NCBI GenBank assembly: GCA_016801845.1
Contig: CM028927.1
Location: forward strand, 3,214,001-3,278,000
Length of the DNA stretch: 64,000 nt
From: Polydactylus sextarius
Taxonomy: Eukaryota; Chordata; Actinopteri; Polynemidae
Reading direction: 5' to 3'
Position 1 is the stretch's first letter. Every line of letters starts with the position of its first letter. Position numbers and translations under genes: made by a program. This document shows positions 39,255 to 51,970 of this stretch, piece by piece. The notes below the pieces were generated by a model that worked only from the letters and a program-made list of their open reading frames with translations, did not search any database and was not told where the DNA came from.

Positions 39255-40297
39255 GAGTGATTCAGGAGGCAGAAATATCTCTCTGGAGTACAATTAATCG
39301 CTGTTCCCAGAATTCTGCTCAAGTCACATACATTTAGATCCAACAGCAAACAAAAGATATTTAGCTTGTATATTCTGATCCAAAAACACATCCATTTTAG
39401 AACATTCCCAGCCTGCACCCCAGCTTTTTTTATATATTCAGTTTCTGAGTGTGACTCTCTTGGCTGTTTACATTCGTAAAATAGTGACAGCAACTAAAGT
39501 CAGCGACAGCATTGTTATGTTTCTGCGGGTGGATGTGATACCATGTTGTTTAAACTGATGTGCAAGAAGAGGAATAAAGTATAAGTCCACGGAGAGTTTG
39601 AACAGCCTTATAATAATCAGTGGTAGCAGCAGAGAGCAGACGCTGCTTTGGAGCCACGAGACCTGTTTGTAGAAAAAGTGACTTGCAGTGCAACGTGCTG
39701 TTAATACCTGGTATTAAAAGCTCAAGCAAACATTGAAGGGCATAGGCAAAGCTAATAAATAATGCAAATCTACTCTAAATGCCTTTCATAAACTGGGGAG
39801 AGCTTAGAGAGGGCGCTGTGATTGACCCTCTTGTTAGCATAGGACTTAAGAGCCACATTTGCCGTCACTGAAACTGCAAACTGAAGCAAAAATAAAAAAG
39901 AGTTTTCTGAGGATTTTCTGAGTGGATTTATCTAAAATTTATGAACAACTGTCATTATTTTTCGTTTAAGTCTCATTTACTAGTTCAACAGAACTGATGA
40001 AAACTGAATATTGGATCAATGATGCTGCTGAAAAAATATGGTGCACCACAGTAGCAAACCGTACATTCAGTTGGTCTTTTTATGAGATAGAAAGCCACAT
40101 CAATACATTTTCTTTGAACTTCATGCTGTGTTTTTCTTTTCACAATGTGTGAGATACATATAATAATTAACAAGGAAAATGATCATATCACAATCTTTTT
40201 GGGTAAAATCATGATCCATGAGCTCAATCTATTCTAAGTCCTGACCAGAAGTTGTGATTGGTATCTTTACAACAAACTGTGTCACAACCAGTGAGAC

Positions 40298-40315
40298 TTT
40301 TTTTTTTTTTTTTTT
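40298..40315. repeat. Poly-T tract (T18)
   Basis: Eighteen T residues. Confidence 0.95.
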
Positions 40316-41722
40316 GAGTTTGGTACCAAGCCTTATACAACACTTCATTTGAAAGACACAAGGAGTGTGGAAGCAAATCATCAAATGTTAATTTACTCTG
40401 CATGGTAATAAGCTAGCTAATGAAAAAAAAATAGATGTCTAACAAAGACTGACATTTGATAACCAGATGAAGCTTGCTCATTAGGTGATGAATGTGCAGG
40501 TTGGATCATTCAATGAAAATACATGTAAATTAAATACCTTACAGACTAAAGGCACTATACTACAAACTGTAACCTTTGTCCCATTAAAGCTTTCTCAAGT
40601 GCCGCTTTATCTCAACAGACTGAGACGAGTGAGAGTGACCACAATGTCCCACTGCAGATCCAACAGTCAAAATATCTCTGCTTCTCACTCTATGTGACAT
40701 GAGCAGCATCGTTTCTATCTACAGGCCTGTCATTAAAGTCATATTCATCACAAGAGTGCAGTCACATCATTATCATACCTGCTGCTGAGATTGTAGATGT
40801 GAAGACAAAATGGACACCTTAATTTAAAATGTCAGCCCATGTCTGTGATTGAACATGACATGAGGTTGTTTGGAAAAAGAAAGCCAATCACCGAGCACAC
40901 AGTTAAGAGATAAGTCCAGACAGAACTGTCAGATGTGGTACATTTATTCAGGATTCATGATAAAAATGAGCCTCTGTTTTTTGGTCATTACAGCATGTTC
41001 TTTTTGAAAGATGGCAGACCTGGGGAAAAAAAAAGATGAAACTTCTTATAATCCTCTTGTCAGAGCTCATGAATGATTACCTTCTATTCACGCATTTCAG
41101 TCTATCTCAAGAATGCAGTTGTGTTTTGACATGCGTCATTTAAAAAATCTTCCCTATTGAATCAACTAATTACAGTGGTCAGCGGCAGTTCTCCAAACAC
41201 AATGGTGAATCAGATGGAGCTCGCTCTAATCACATTTTTGTCTTGCTACATAATAAGCCAATCAACACTTGCTGTCAACATCATTTCTATACCGTCATAC
41301 TCACATAAAAATTAAAAAAAAAAAAACATGCATTTATGTCAGTCGACGCACACGATGTGTGGCGTTCAGGGATCGAGCCTCAGGAACAGACAACAGGACT
41401 TTGAGATGGCTTTTGTTATCATCACTCTTCTTCTGCTGCAAAGTGCAATTTCACTGTTTGTCCTGAGCCGTTATCATTCAGCGTGCTACCAGAGGATAAG
41501 AAAGCAACAGGCAGGTAAAAAGTTCCACATGGAAAATTCTCGCTTCTTTGATAAGAAAGAAAATCACTCGCCTTCAGCGTATCACTCCTGAATCTCCCCT
41601 TGTGTGGAGAAACATCTGGTGTCCCCACACCACATCGGCCGTCTGCCTTGACTGCATTTATTTCAACCTGTTTTCATCTTTTCAACCTGCCTGTCGTCTG
41701 CTAGTGGTATTTAGTGAGCTCA

Positions 41723-41833
<111 letters not shown>

Positions 41834-42381
41834 GATGGTTTATGTCCTCCTCTTAACTTTCCCCTGAGTCTGATAAAAGAAAAGGAATTTAGCGTCTCAG
41901 CGGTGCAGACTATGGCAATGACAAGTGTCACCACTTAAGGAAAAAAAAAAAAACAGCCCCGGTTCCCATTGTTACACTGAGCAGTCAGCACTATTTTCCA
42001 TTCAGATGCCGTCTACAAGAACAGTGCCAGCCACATTCTGATGCACTTCATAAAAGCAGAATTTGCTGTTTTTTACACAATGAAATGTTCTTTCAAAGAA
42101 GCGGTGACAAATTTGTATTGACTCAATAAAGGAAGCTATAAAAATAGGTGTAAATTCCACTATGTGTTGATAAAATGGTTGCAGTAAAGTCAAAGTGCCA
42201 AACAAAATGACCAAAGTCAAGATACTCAATATTAAATACCACACATGAATACTGTGATGTGAGAAGGATTGAAGCTTTGCCTCAGTGTGACTAGTGACTA
42301 GATTTTCAAATTATTTGCTGTTAAAAGTGATTTGCAAATTCTCCAAAACTTGATGATGATAACTCTGTGAAATTATACGTG

Positions 42382-42401
42382 TTTTTTTTTTTTTTTTTTT
42401 T
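42382..42401. repeat. Poly-T tract (T20)
   Basis: Twenty T residues. Confidence 0.95.
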
Positions 42402-42450
42402 CAATGATTAAGCAGCTTTGCTTAGGCTCATGATAAAATGCTGTGTGCCT

Positions 42451-42612
42451 AAAGGGATAGTTTTACGCCTTGGAAAATGTTCTTATTAGAGGATGAGATG
42501 AGAAAATGATTATCACATGTCTAAACTTCGAATAGAAAGTTAGAAACAGGCGTCTAGCTTAGCATAGACGGGAAGCAGAAGGAAAAATCTGCTGTTTCAT
42601 TAGTGTATAATC
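42451..42612 (+). repeat. Interspersed fish-type repeat A (AAAGGGATAGTT start)
   Basis: AAAGGGATAGTTTTACGCCT, later GATGAGATGAGAAAATGATT, ACATGTCTAAAC and CTAGCTTAGCATAGACGGGA occur in the order of a repeat I recall from many spiny-rayed fish (AGGGATAGTTCAACATTTTGG, GAGATGAGAAGATCGATACC, CATGTCTGTACGG, TTAGCTTAGCATAAAGACTGG). Superfamily not assigned. Confidence 0.55.
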
Positions 42613-42659
42613 ATCTGAAAGTCAAGGCAAAGAAGTAGATAGGAATTCATTTATGTGAC

Positions 42660-42860
42660 ACAAAAAGAATCATATTTCTATGGAAGCCAAGAAGGGACAA
42701 ACCAAACGCTGGTTCTAAAGAGTGGCGTGAAGGCCAATGTAGTGTCTCCTGCTGCCTTGACAGGGAAGGTTGAGGCGAGAGGTATTCAGTGGGGTGCAGT
42801 GTGAAAATTCAACACCCAACGCTATTAAACTGCACGCTGAACCTTTAAAAATGTCTCCCA
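42660..42860 (+). repeat. Interspersed fish-type repeat B
   Basis: AACGCTGGTTCTAAAGAG, GCGTGAAGGCCAATGTAGTG, GAGGTATTCAGTGGGGTGCA and a CCTTTAA end follow the order of another repeat I recall from fish (CTGGCTCTAGAGAGGGCC, GAAGGCCACCGTAGTTCTCC, GGTATTCAGTTGGTTGCAA, ACTGTCCCTTTAA). Confidence 0.5.
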
Positions 42861-44375
42861 TCACCTTTAAAAGTGACTAACTGCTATATTAAACTGAATA
42901 AAAATTGTTCTTGCAATTCTTTGTATGTCTGAATTAAACAAATACTATAAAAGTTGTCAGTTGGGGAGCTGGCAGACTCTCTGCTCTCCCCTGCCTCTAG
43001 TCTTTTTGCTCTGTCGACAGCTCATTAACATGAGAGTGGTGTCTCATTTTCTCATCTAACATTTAAAGAGAAAGCAAATAAGCGTATTTCTAAAAATGTC
43101 AAACGGCAACTGTTTTACTTGTGTTTACACATGGATGGTTAATTGTAGTGAAAGACTGGGATCACGATTAAACTAGATAAAAGTATCCAAGGCCGACTGT
43201 TGAAAAAGAAAATTAACCCATTAATCTCAATCCTCTCAAAGGTTTTATGGTTCTATAACGACATCATGCTGCTTCTGCCTTTGCTTCTCGCAGTCAAGAG
43301 GCATAATTTATTCCAAGTGCTCATCAGGTCACTGCAAACAAAGGTTCTGTTCAGCTTCTGAACTAATGATCAAAGCTGCTGTTGTTCTATTAGAACCTGA
43401 GTAGCTAATGGCCATGTTTTACCATAAAGTAGATTAAAAAAAATGCACAAACACAAAAACAGTCAGACTGCTGCCAGTATTTATGAACAGATCGTCAGCA
43501 TTTCATAGACCTCACTGTACCTCAAAAACAACAGGCTGTCTAAGGCTGACTAATTCAGATAAGTCATAGAGAACTGCTCTCTGTTAATGTGCCATTTAAA
43601 TGCAAAGAGTCATTTTGCCCCCACTAGTTAAGTTTCTCTTCTCTGGGCTTTGGATCATCAAAGCCAGCAGTGATCATGAGAACACCCGGAAGACTGGAAA
43701 CAGGCGAGAGGGCAGAGGGTGGAGGCAGGAAACCATGAAATGTTTGAAGTTCTCATTCAGCAAATGAGCATCATGTTCAATCCCCAAGAGGGAAGTTTGA
43801 AGGAAGAAGAGCCTCAGAAGTTTGGTTTGCTTTTATTGCACTTTGTCAAGCTTTGTGCACTTTGAACCAATGCTGCAATGGCACTCACAGCTCAAAGGTG
43901 ATTTAGGCTGAAGCAAAGCTGCCATTAGTGATGATGACTTTTTTTTTTTTCTGTGAGCTGGATGATATTTACATTCTGCCTCTGTATGAAATGGCATGGT
44001 TGAGTGTTTGAAGAAATCTAAATGCAGACGCCAACTCTTTGCAGGGATGATACTGTTTCTGTTGCTCTTTTTAAATGTCAGCAGGTCTACACTCTTCAAC
44101 ACAACACTGTGTGTTTCCACCCACATTTTCAACAGGCAGCATATAGAAAACACATAAACACTACCCTTGTTTCAAAAGTTGGTATGCATACTGTAGAAGT
44201 ATTGATGTCCCAGCAATAATACCCTCATTTATCCAATGTACAGGTCTTCTAAGGATTCCTTCAGTGTAGTGATGATTATCATCATTTCCTAGAGTTTATG
44301 TGGAGCAGCACTGCACGTTTCACCTTAATTACTAAGCATGACAGCAGGGCCGGTGCTGTTTTCACCTTGTCATTC

Positions 44376-44376
44376 T

Positions 44377-44415
<39 letters not shown>
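44376..44415. repeat. (GT)n microsatellite
   Basis: About nineteen GT/TG units with one TTT interruption. Confidence 0.95.
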
Positions 44416-44416
<1 letters not shown>

Positions 44417-44551
44417 CATCTTGGCAAATGTCCTACAGGCACCCTCTGAAACAACTACCACAAATTTTCCATATTTTGGTAAATATTTGGCAGTCTGTGG
44501 ACAGGTTTTGTCACCATGAAGTCACAAAACTTTCCAGTTATGTGGCTGAAA

Positions 44552-44925
44552 TACAGATGAGCCACAACATTAACACCACCAGCATGTAATTGTCAAGGTC
44601 CCTCTTAGATAGCCTGTTGTGAGTGGGGTACATACAAAATGCTAAACCCAGACTGGGATTTGGGGGGTGGGTTGTTGGACTATTATAGTCATGTTTCTCA
44701 GTATTAAAGCAGTTCCTTCATCTTTGCAGGGCACATTGTCCTCCTGTAGGGGCACTGTTGTTTGGGACTGCTATTGGGGTTAAATATCTGAATTACTGTT
44801 TATTAAGTAACGTCCATATAGATGACAGAACCCAAGGTTTCTCTCCAATACACTGCATTACAACAAGATGATCAATGTTCTCCACTTCACTTGTCTTTGG
44901 TTGTATTGTATTGGCAATTGAAAGC
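44552..44925 (-). mobile_element. Tc1/mariner-type transposon relic, internally deleted
   Basis: The left end ACAGATGAGCCACAACATTA with ACACCACC matches the terminus of a Tc1-like element I recall from fish (TGATGAGCCACAACATTAAAACCACC). The right end, with GATGATCAATGTTCTCCACT and CACTTGTC, matches its other terminal region. The minus strand keeps two transposase pieces in correct order: ETLGSVIYMDVT (44841-44806; usual form ETLGPAIHVDVT) and PLQEDNVPCK (44752-44723; usual form LFQQDNAPCHK), the latter with the second catalytic Asp of the DDE triad. At about 370 bp it is far shorter than the 1.2-1.6 kb usual for the family, so it is dead. Confidence 0.8.
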
Positions 44926-45374
44926 TGCTTGTTAATCTTGATCTTTACATGTATGTTTCTTCCTCAATGTGAAATTTAGGATCAAATTTCCTATAAACAC
45001 ACTGTCTTTGACAGTTTAGAAATATGAATTCATCTGCTCATCTCAAGCATGAAATCAGCCTTGTCACTTTTTTTACACACCGGTGAAAAAGAATGTGTCT
45101 GTCCAACCCTCTGGTTCGTCCTGCAGCTCAGGAATTATATTCAATATTGAGTTTTCCAAGAGAAATTGCAATGCACAATGTAAATGTGCATTTTTTTTCC
45201 TAGAGCTTCAAATTCTCTCAGAGATGCTAAAGAGACTGCAATTGAGACAACAACTAAGTTTATTGGGCACCGGCAGCTCGATAGTATTGATTTGCACACG
45301 CCAGCCAGTGGAATACCAATGACATGAAACATTGCAGCCAAAAAGGAACATATTACGCCCTTCAGCTTTGCAGA

Positions 45375-45390
45375 TTTTTTTTTTTTTTTT
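45375..45390. repeat. Poly-T tract
   Basis: Sixteen T residues. Confidence 0.9.
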
Positions 45391-47194
45391 GACAGTGGTT
45401 CTGATGGATCTTTCAGCCTTTTTTATCAGCATTAGAATGCAGGATGTGAGATGCCAATGCTCAGTGTGTGAGGCTACCACGGAGAACACATACAGCTTCT
45501 GTGCATGACAGTGTTTCTGCTGTGCTTTTAATTGTAAATCTGAAAATGTTTACTCGATGCTCGATCAAACAAAGCAGATTTCAGACGGCCGCAAAGGAGA
45601 TTATATTGGAGTTAAATTAAATTGAAGTCACGGAGGACTCCTCAAAAGACTGACAAGATTTAAGTCAATATCATTGTGGGCTTTCGTTAAGAACAGAGAC
45701 ATGTAGAGAGGGTGGGTTAGATCAGAGGCTTTCTGGAAGTTTTCTGCAGGGAGAGACGTGAGGCAAAGACACTGCACGAGATGACAAATGCAAATTCTGA
45801 TAACGATCGAATATAAGTTATTGTGGTTTGTCTCAATGATCTGAACCATGTAGCAGCATTTTCAGCAGAGACTGTGGCACACAGTACATGGAGGATATTA
45901 AAGGTGCTGTATGTAAGTTTTTACTATTGCTACATAGCAACAGAGGCAGTTTATTGACAAGTTAAGAGGAGAACTCGTTGCTCAAGAGCTGCCATCTTGA
46001 CCTGATGACACGTTCAAGTCATATCATACTATGAATTGTTGCTTTGAAGTATAATTCTGTCTTGAGGCTTTACACAATGAATAAAAAAGTAAGTGAGTTA
46101 ATATTTAGTGTGTTGTTATAGAGAAAGGCTTAAAAGTTTATATGCAGTAAAACGTTTAAGCATGAATAGGGAAGATTGAAGTTAATATCAATGTAGGGCA
46201 GGTTACCAGTCTCTGACACAGCCTATGGTTTCTGTATGACTGCTTTAAGTGGGCTCACAACAGATTTCTGTGATGATGGGATCTCACACAGCAATCTATC
46301 AAATCTCCATCTCTCATCCGGCATCATCTGAGAAGAATATTCAAGCCATTCGAGCGTGTGCTCATCCCGTCTGAAATCGACCTTTTCTAATGGCTGAAAA
46401 GAAGATAAAAAGTGGCCTTTGTGGCGCTGCCGGCCCCTGAGGAACACCAGGAAGTGTAATCAGCAATGACCCATGCTAGACTCCACCAATCCCAGGGAGT
46501 TCGTTAACATACCCGGGCTGCCTTGGGGGAGCTGTGCCTGGAACAGCGGAACAAGCACTTGATAACTGCGAATGAATTATGAAATCCCGGACGTCTGCCG
46601 GCTCCTTCCACCGATCGCTGCAGTATACCTGAGCCAGCAGCCTATAACCAGCAACCACTCACACTCGGATGTTTTTCTCTCAGATGTGTGCTTGCACAGC
46701 AAGTTCTTCGCAAAAAAAAATGCCCAGCTTTAAATAAACATATATGAAAAATGTCAGTGCAGATTGTAAGCGGGCCACCTGTGTAGATGCTCAACAAACT
46801 TAAACAGAAAACCAGCGAGGGACTGGATGTGGGAAAACAAGCTGTCAGTAGGTTGATGATTGGAACAGGGTCTAAAGTAATAAGATTGTTTGGCATAAAT
46901 CACTGAGGAATCCTGGTGAGCACGCAGACGTATGCTGCAAGTCCATTTCAGCTTCTATTAACATTCAGCTGGAGTGGAAATAAGTTCACGTTCGCGCTTT
47001 TCTCCGAGACACGAGTGAGAGACCGCTGTACCCCTGCTCCACAAAGTGCATGTGTAATCAGAATTATTCTGCTTCTTTAGTTTCAGCAGGGTGGCGGTGT
47101 TTTGCATGTTTCTTACATCATTTTCTAAACTTTCTGCTGTTACTGAAGAACTGGAGATGCACATCCTCGGATGAGTGGCATAATGAACCTGTTA

Positions 47195-47420
47195 CTCTTG
47201 AAATACCACCCGGTGGTCAAATGCCTCCACCAACCAACCCAGTTATAGTTATTTAACCTGTGAATATTTGAGTTATGGCCAAAAAGGCACTTTGTGTGAT
47301 CATAGTGACCTTTGACCTTAGATCATCTAGATCTACAGTCCAAGTGAATGTTTTGTCCAATTTTGTAAACTTCCTCTTTACATTCTTGAAATCTAAGCAA
47401 TAAATAATGGGAATGAGGTT
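47195..47420 (+). repeat. Dispersed teleost-type repeat, copy 2 (carries TGACCTTTGACCT)
   Basis: GCCTCCACCAACCAACCCAG, TTGAGTTATGGCCAAAAAGG, ATAGTGACCTTTGACCTTAG and CAGTCCAAGTGAATGTTTTG are in the order I recall for the family. Shares GCCTCCACCAnCCA and TGACCTTTGACCTT with the copy at 3080-3330. Confidence 0.6.
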
Positions 47421-48533
47421 AAATTATGCTGCTAAACTGTGAAGAAGAAGTTGAAAAAATGTTTAAACATTTTAAAACTTCTTTGTTTGTTGTGAAGATG
47501 ATCATCAAGTCATCAGAGAACTGTGCATTTGCACTTCATGTTGTGTTTCTGTCAGAATGATGGACGTGAATCCAATATTCACTCTTCTATGTCCATCAAA
47601 CACTGACCTACTATGGACTAACATCGGAAAAAATTAGAGATCATGATAAATAATACATTTTTGGCCACCAGGGGGATCGTATAAACACAACACTGACAGA
47701 CTGTTATATACACAGGCTGATAGACCCATTCTTTATGAGGTGAGTTTTTATACTATTCTCTCTCTCATAGCTTGGTGTTGGTCTCCTGACTCCTTAGTTG
47801 TTTTGTGTTCCATTATGTTCATCAGTGACCACACACTCACACTCACTCAACATAGTTCAGCTCTTGAGTTCAACTGACAACTAATAAAAATCTCTCACCT
47901 TCAGTTTGCAGTTCAGACTGACAACTGAGACACAAAGGTCTTCAAAGCATCTTTTTTGTGTCCTTTGGTGAATAGTTTTCATTAAAGGTGTAAACACAGA
48001 CAAAATACAGGAATCGTTTGGGAGGAATGTACTGTATGGAAGCAATACAGTCAATACAGTGCAGACAAATACATCCTCGACACCTCTGTGGTCTGTTTGT
48101 CAAACAACTCGACACAAAGTGATGAAGTTTGTAGCATCCCTGAGGCAAAACACCCAGTAGCTGCCACCATGTCACCATCAGTAGGTTGTTTTTTGTTGTT
48201 GTTGTTTTTCTGTTCAGTTGCAACAGAGTTTGTTAGTTATAAAATATGAGAGTTGGGCGGCAATGTCCAATCACAAATGTGTCTCTTGAGACACGTGAGA
48301 TGTGTTGTTATTGTAGGTGAGGGGAATGTGTATGGCAATCAGTCTCAGCAGAGTCTGAGCAGAATGAGAATATATCTGCAAGTTTCTGAAATGGAACCTG
48401 GGCTAATAGCCAGATCTGTACTTCTGTCAGAAACACCTCTCACTTTTCAAAGAAACACTTTCACAGTGATAATGGCAATAATAAAGTAGCTCCTTGTTTT
48501 TTGTTGTTGTTTTTTTTAAGTTCCCATATATAT

Positions 48534-48549
48534 AAAAAAAAAAAAAAAA
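48534..48549. repeat. Poly-A tract
   Basis: Sixteen A residues after a TATATAT stretch. Confidence 0.9.
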
Positions 48550-49434
48550 CATACAATTATCCTGCTTGGTTGGTTCTGAAAAGATTTTTCGACTTGGTAT
48601 CTGGATTTTGAAGTGACAGAGCAACACAAACAGTTACATTTAGTTTGCAGTGAATTTATTTTAATTAAATGTGTCATTATTTTATTGGGAACCTTCACAG
48701 AGCACCAATAACAATGCATCTGAAAAACAGCACAGCACATAAAAGCTGTGGTGAGCTGGCTTTGTACTAGACCGCAGGCTTTTTATCTATGTGTTTTTGT
48801 ACCAAAACAGCATTGTTTCTCACTCATAGTTTCCATGCGAGCTGGTAAATATCTACGGACACTTGGTTTTATTTTATTTCTACTAAATATGTTTTCCTGA
48901 AAGCCCCCTTCAGAAAGCTGAGTGCAGGACTCAAACTGTGGCTCCACTGAGCTGCTACTTTAGTAACATTTCTCGATTCAATCTTCAAATTATGACCAAG
49001 AGCATGATTACATGTCAAAAAGTAAGAAAAATGACAGTCGGAATCATTCAAAGTGGTACAGTCTTTTCAAAAGTCAGTCCATCTCTTTGTGAAGACATCA
49101 GTGGTGTTTAACTTTCTTCTATGTTTTGAAAATTTGACAGTCAGAGCTGTGGGAGGAATTTAAAACCCAAGTGACTTTCACAGCTTCATACACCAGCCGC
49201 TGTGTCAATGCCATGACCTGTGTCTGCAGATCTTCTACATAGGTATAAAGTGCAAAACCCTGTTTTCTTTAAAAAGTCTTCATTTAAACCATTTATTTCA
49301 AGAGCTTTGAATGGTTTGAGTATATAGTACATTACTAATCTACTTCTCTACTGTTACACACCATCCAGGTCTGAACTGTCTGAGTACTGTCCCAATCATT
49401 AAAAATAACTGTATCAGAATTAAGGCATGAAATC

Positions 49435-49640
49435 TTCAGTTACAAGGCCAATTCAATGTGACTTTGAACTTTGACCGTTGGCCAACAAAATCTATGCACT
49501 TCATCTTTGGCTCTGAGTTAATGTTTGTTAATGTCGTGAGAAATGTGAGTTTGTGAGATATCAAGTTGAGATAATGTGTCGGACATGCCTCTGGTCACGG
49601 TTGTCACTGGAATGAAGGCATAAAACTGGTGAAGCAGCAT
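49435..49640 (+). repeat. Dispersed teleost-type repeat, copy 3
   Basis: CTTTGAACTTTGACCGTTGG with CCAACAAAATCT, then GTGAGATATCAAGTTGAGAT and a closing GCCTCTGGTCACGGTTGTCA with GGCATAA. This is the 3' half of the family seen at 3080 and 47195, including the GCCTCYGGYCACGG...GGCATAA end. Its DR1 motif is degraded. Confidence 0.55.
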
Positions 49641-50247
49641 TCAGAGTTTGTTATGCATCATGTTTGCTGCTGCCTTTTGTTCAATTAAATTTGAGACTAT
49701 TCATTCATATCTGACACTGCACCGTAGCAGTTTTGACATTTTTCTTTTTGCTAATCTGATTTATAAGGTCTTATCTTGTTTTTTTTTTTCTGGTCTATTT
49801 TGTTGAACACTTTTACATCTATCTGATGTGTATTTCAATATTTTGTTATTTCTTTTGAAGCCCATCCTAATGCCTTCCATGTCTTCCCTAAGTAGTTATA
49901 ATACGAGTATTAAAGGAGCATTAATGAAAGTAAACATGTGCTCCTCTACCACAGCGTGTTGCTGTTCCGCTTGCTGCTCGGTTGAACCTTAAACGTAGCA
50001 GTGAGATATGTTCAGATTACAGAACAGATGTTCATTTCCACCTGTTACTTTTCACACATGGGAGCTGTCCAATGTTCATGACTGGTCTGGAGTGAGCTGC
50101 CTCACTGCAGCAGGTGTGAATTACACACAGTGGTCACCAGCACACAGAGCACAGCTACATTTCCCCAGCTGGTCTGGAACTTTGGATTTTCTGCTACCAG
50201 ACCACCAAGGAGGTCCATCAGAGGCTATCAACCGTATCGAAGTTTAC

Positions 50248-50376
50248 CTCGTAAAAGATCTGGGGTCGGGTGAGGCCAGTTGTAGGTCCTGATTAGCTGC
50301 CAGTCAAAGTCGTCCTCTTGGCCCTGACGGTATTCACATAGACCGGGGTCCGAGTCCTCATCAAAGGTGCAGCCCG
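50248..50376 (-). CDS. ptpru: PTPRU-like receptor phosphatase, exon 2 (start of mature protein and MAM domain)
   Basis: A 129-nt exon, phase 1 in and phase 1 out (2 bases, 42 codons, 1 base). The acceptor is a T-rich tract ending TTCTTGTAG before 50376; the donor is GAG|GTAAAC at 50248/50247. It encodes (A)GCTFDEDSDPGLCEYRQGQ followed by EDDFDWQLIRTYNW...PDLLR and the first base of a Gly. It carries the first two MAM cysteines (GCTF and LCEY). Human PTPRU, from memory, begins its mature chain with AGCTFEEASDP..PCEYSQ, so this exon follows the signal-peptide exon. The fish sequence appears one residue shorter between the two cysteines. An ATG at 50410 in the same frame lies in the polypyrimidine tract, so the hydrophobic-looking residues before AGCTF are intron translated by chance, not a signal peptide. 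The true exon 1 is not found in the window. Confidence 0.92.
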
Positions 50377-50969
50377 CTACAAGAAAACCGAACAAAACAG
50401 AAGAAAACATGAAACTTTTTGCTAGCTGTAAACTGTCTTTAGTGCAACTACCAGAAGAAGTACCATAGCAGGGACATGATTGCTCTCTTACATCACTACA
50501 GGCTCACTGTAAATGTGTTAATACGTCAGCTCAACTCGTGAAGAATCTCTACAGCTATAAACTAAATTACAGCTGATGGTTGGCACTGGGTGGTCAGCAT
50601 GAATTGCCCATCTCATCTTTTCCCACAAAATGTACCACCATTTGGTGCAATTAGCCCTGTGGTGCGAAAATGACACAGCAGCCACAGGTCACCCAGATAT
50701 AGCCAGAAATAATGGGCAGCAGTGCCAGAGCAGTAAGGGGGGGTCTTCAGCTGATGGAGGACAACAACAGCCTGGCTTTCAGCCTGTGAAGGTGACCCAA
50801 CCCTGTCTGGCCTCTAATGGCTACAATCACTATTCTGCTATTATCACACAAACCACAGGCTTTTAAAGCCACCATCCCGGTTGTCAAGCTGAAGTGGGAA
50901 TGGGATGTGTTGTTTTAATTGGTCAGAAAATATAGGTGCACTTCAGAAAAACTGAGGCCTGGACTTTAG

Positions 50970-51190
50970 GCCTGAACAATATCTTCCAGGGCTAGATCTA
51001 GCCTATAGCCTTTTAATAATATCAATCATCTTAACAAAAATAGTAACCACCATTTCCCAGAACCAACCCAAACCACAAGATGTTGATTACTTAATGACAC
51101 GAAACAGAGACATGAGAACACTTTGTGGTTGAAAAGCAGATTGAAAACATAGTAATTCATCAACAACTAATGAATCGCTTAAAGGACAAT
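50970..51190. mobile_element. hAT-like non-autonomous fragment (tentative)
   Basis: AAACCACAAGATGTTGATTA, GAAAACATAGTAATTC and CAACAACTAATGAATCGCTT resemble the central and distal part of the fish hAT-derived repeat also suspected at 17933-18400. Strongly diverged. Confidence 0.35.
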
Positions 51191-51850
51191 ATTTTTGTTT
51201 TTTGGTGTTTTTTTTCTGGACCTTTTTCCACAGCGGATTATTGAACACAGAAAACATCAGTGCAACTGATCACAGCACCAACTGCGCTGTAATAATTGCT
51301 GGGCAACACTGTACTAGTTCCACCTGTAATTTTCCTGCTGAAGTCAAAATGTCAAAATTAACCTTTCGGCTTCCGAAAAGGGATTAGTATTTAAATATAA
51401 ATACATCATTTAGGATAATGGAGAGACTGCTAATCATGTGTCCAATGGGACAATAACCATTAGTGAAACAACCGACTAACCTCCAGGTTAGCTAATATCT
51501 TTTGTTTAGAAGGGAACACTGGTGAAATTACGCCCTCCACGACAGTTTACGGATGACTTTGTGTTTTAACTTTGACTGCTGCACTTGCACTAGCTGTGCC
51601 CTGGTTTATATCTCTCCTGTGATGGATGAACATTTTCCAAAGATCAGTGCCTGCTGATCTGATCGACTGAGAAAAGCAAAGTCACTATGTTTCAAGGTCT
51701 CGAAGCCTACAGTGGTGAGTGCAAAGACAGTTTTTTTTCCGCCCGGAGCATATTATCACCTCATATTCACTATGTTAATATTCACTGAAGAACAAAGGTG
51801 GTAGAAGTAGCAGGTAACTAGAATTAACACTGGCTTTGGGGACTGAAGCT

Positions 51851-51970
51851 CTTGGTGAGTAAAGGAATTAAGTTTGATGCTGAACTTGCATTTTTTCTAG
51901 ACTGGTAAGCAGCTGCTAATGCTAATGTTGGCTACGTAACAATAGCACAAACTTACATTTAGTAACTTTA
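51851..51970. repeat. Unclassified repeat, copy 1 (pairs with 63428-63531)
   Basis: Shares with 63428-63531 the ordered blocks CTTGGTG, AAAGGAATnAAGTTT, TGGTAAG, AATGTTGG, GTA.CA.TAGCA.AAACTTAC and CTTTAA. Confidence 0.55.

Noticed and set aside
45895..46090. Possible repeat starting TTAAAGGTGCTGTATGTAAG
   Set aside because: The opening resembles fish repeats I have seen, but I could not match the remainder or find a second copy in the window.
50377..50410. Possible signal peptide MFSSVLFGFL joined to exon 2
   Set aside because: The hydrophobic residues come from the polypyrimidine tract of the splice acceptor (TTTTGTTCGGTTTTCTTGTAG region), not from an exon.
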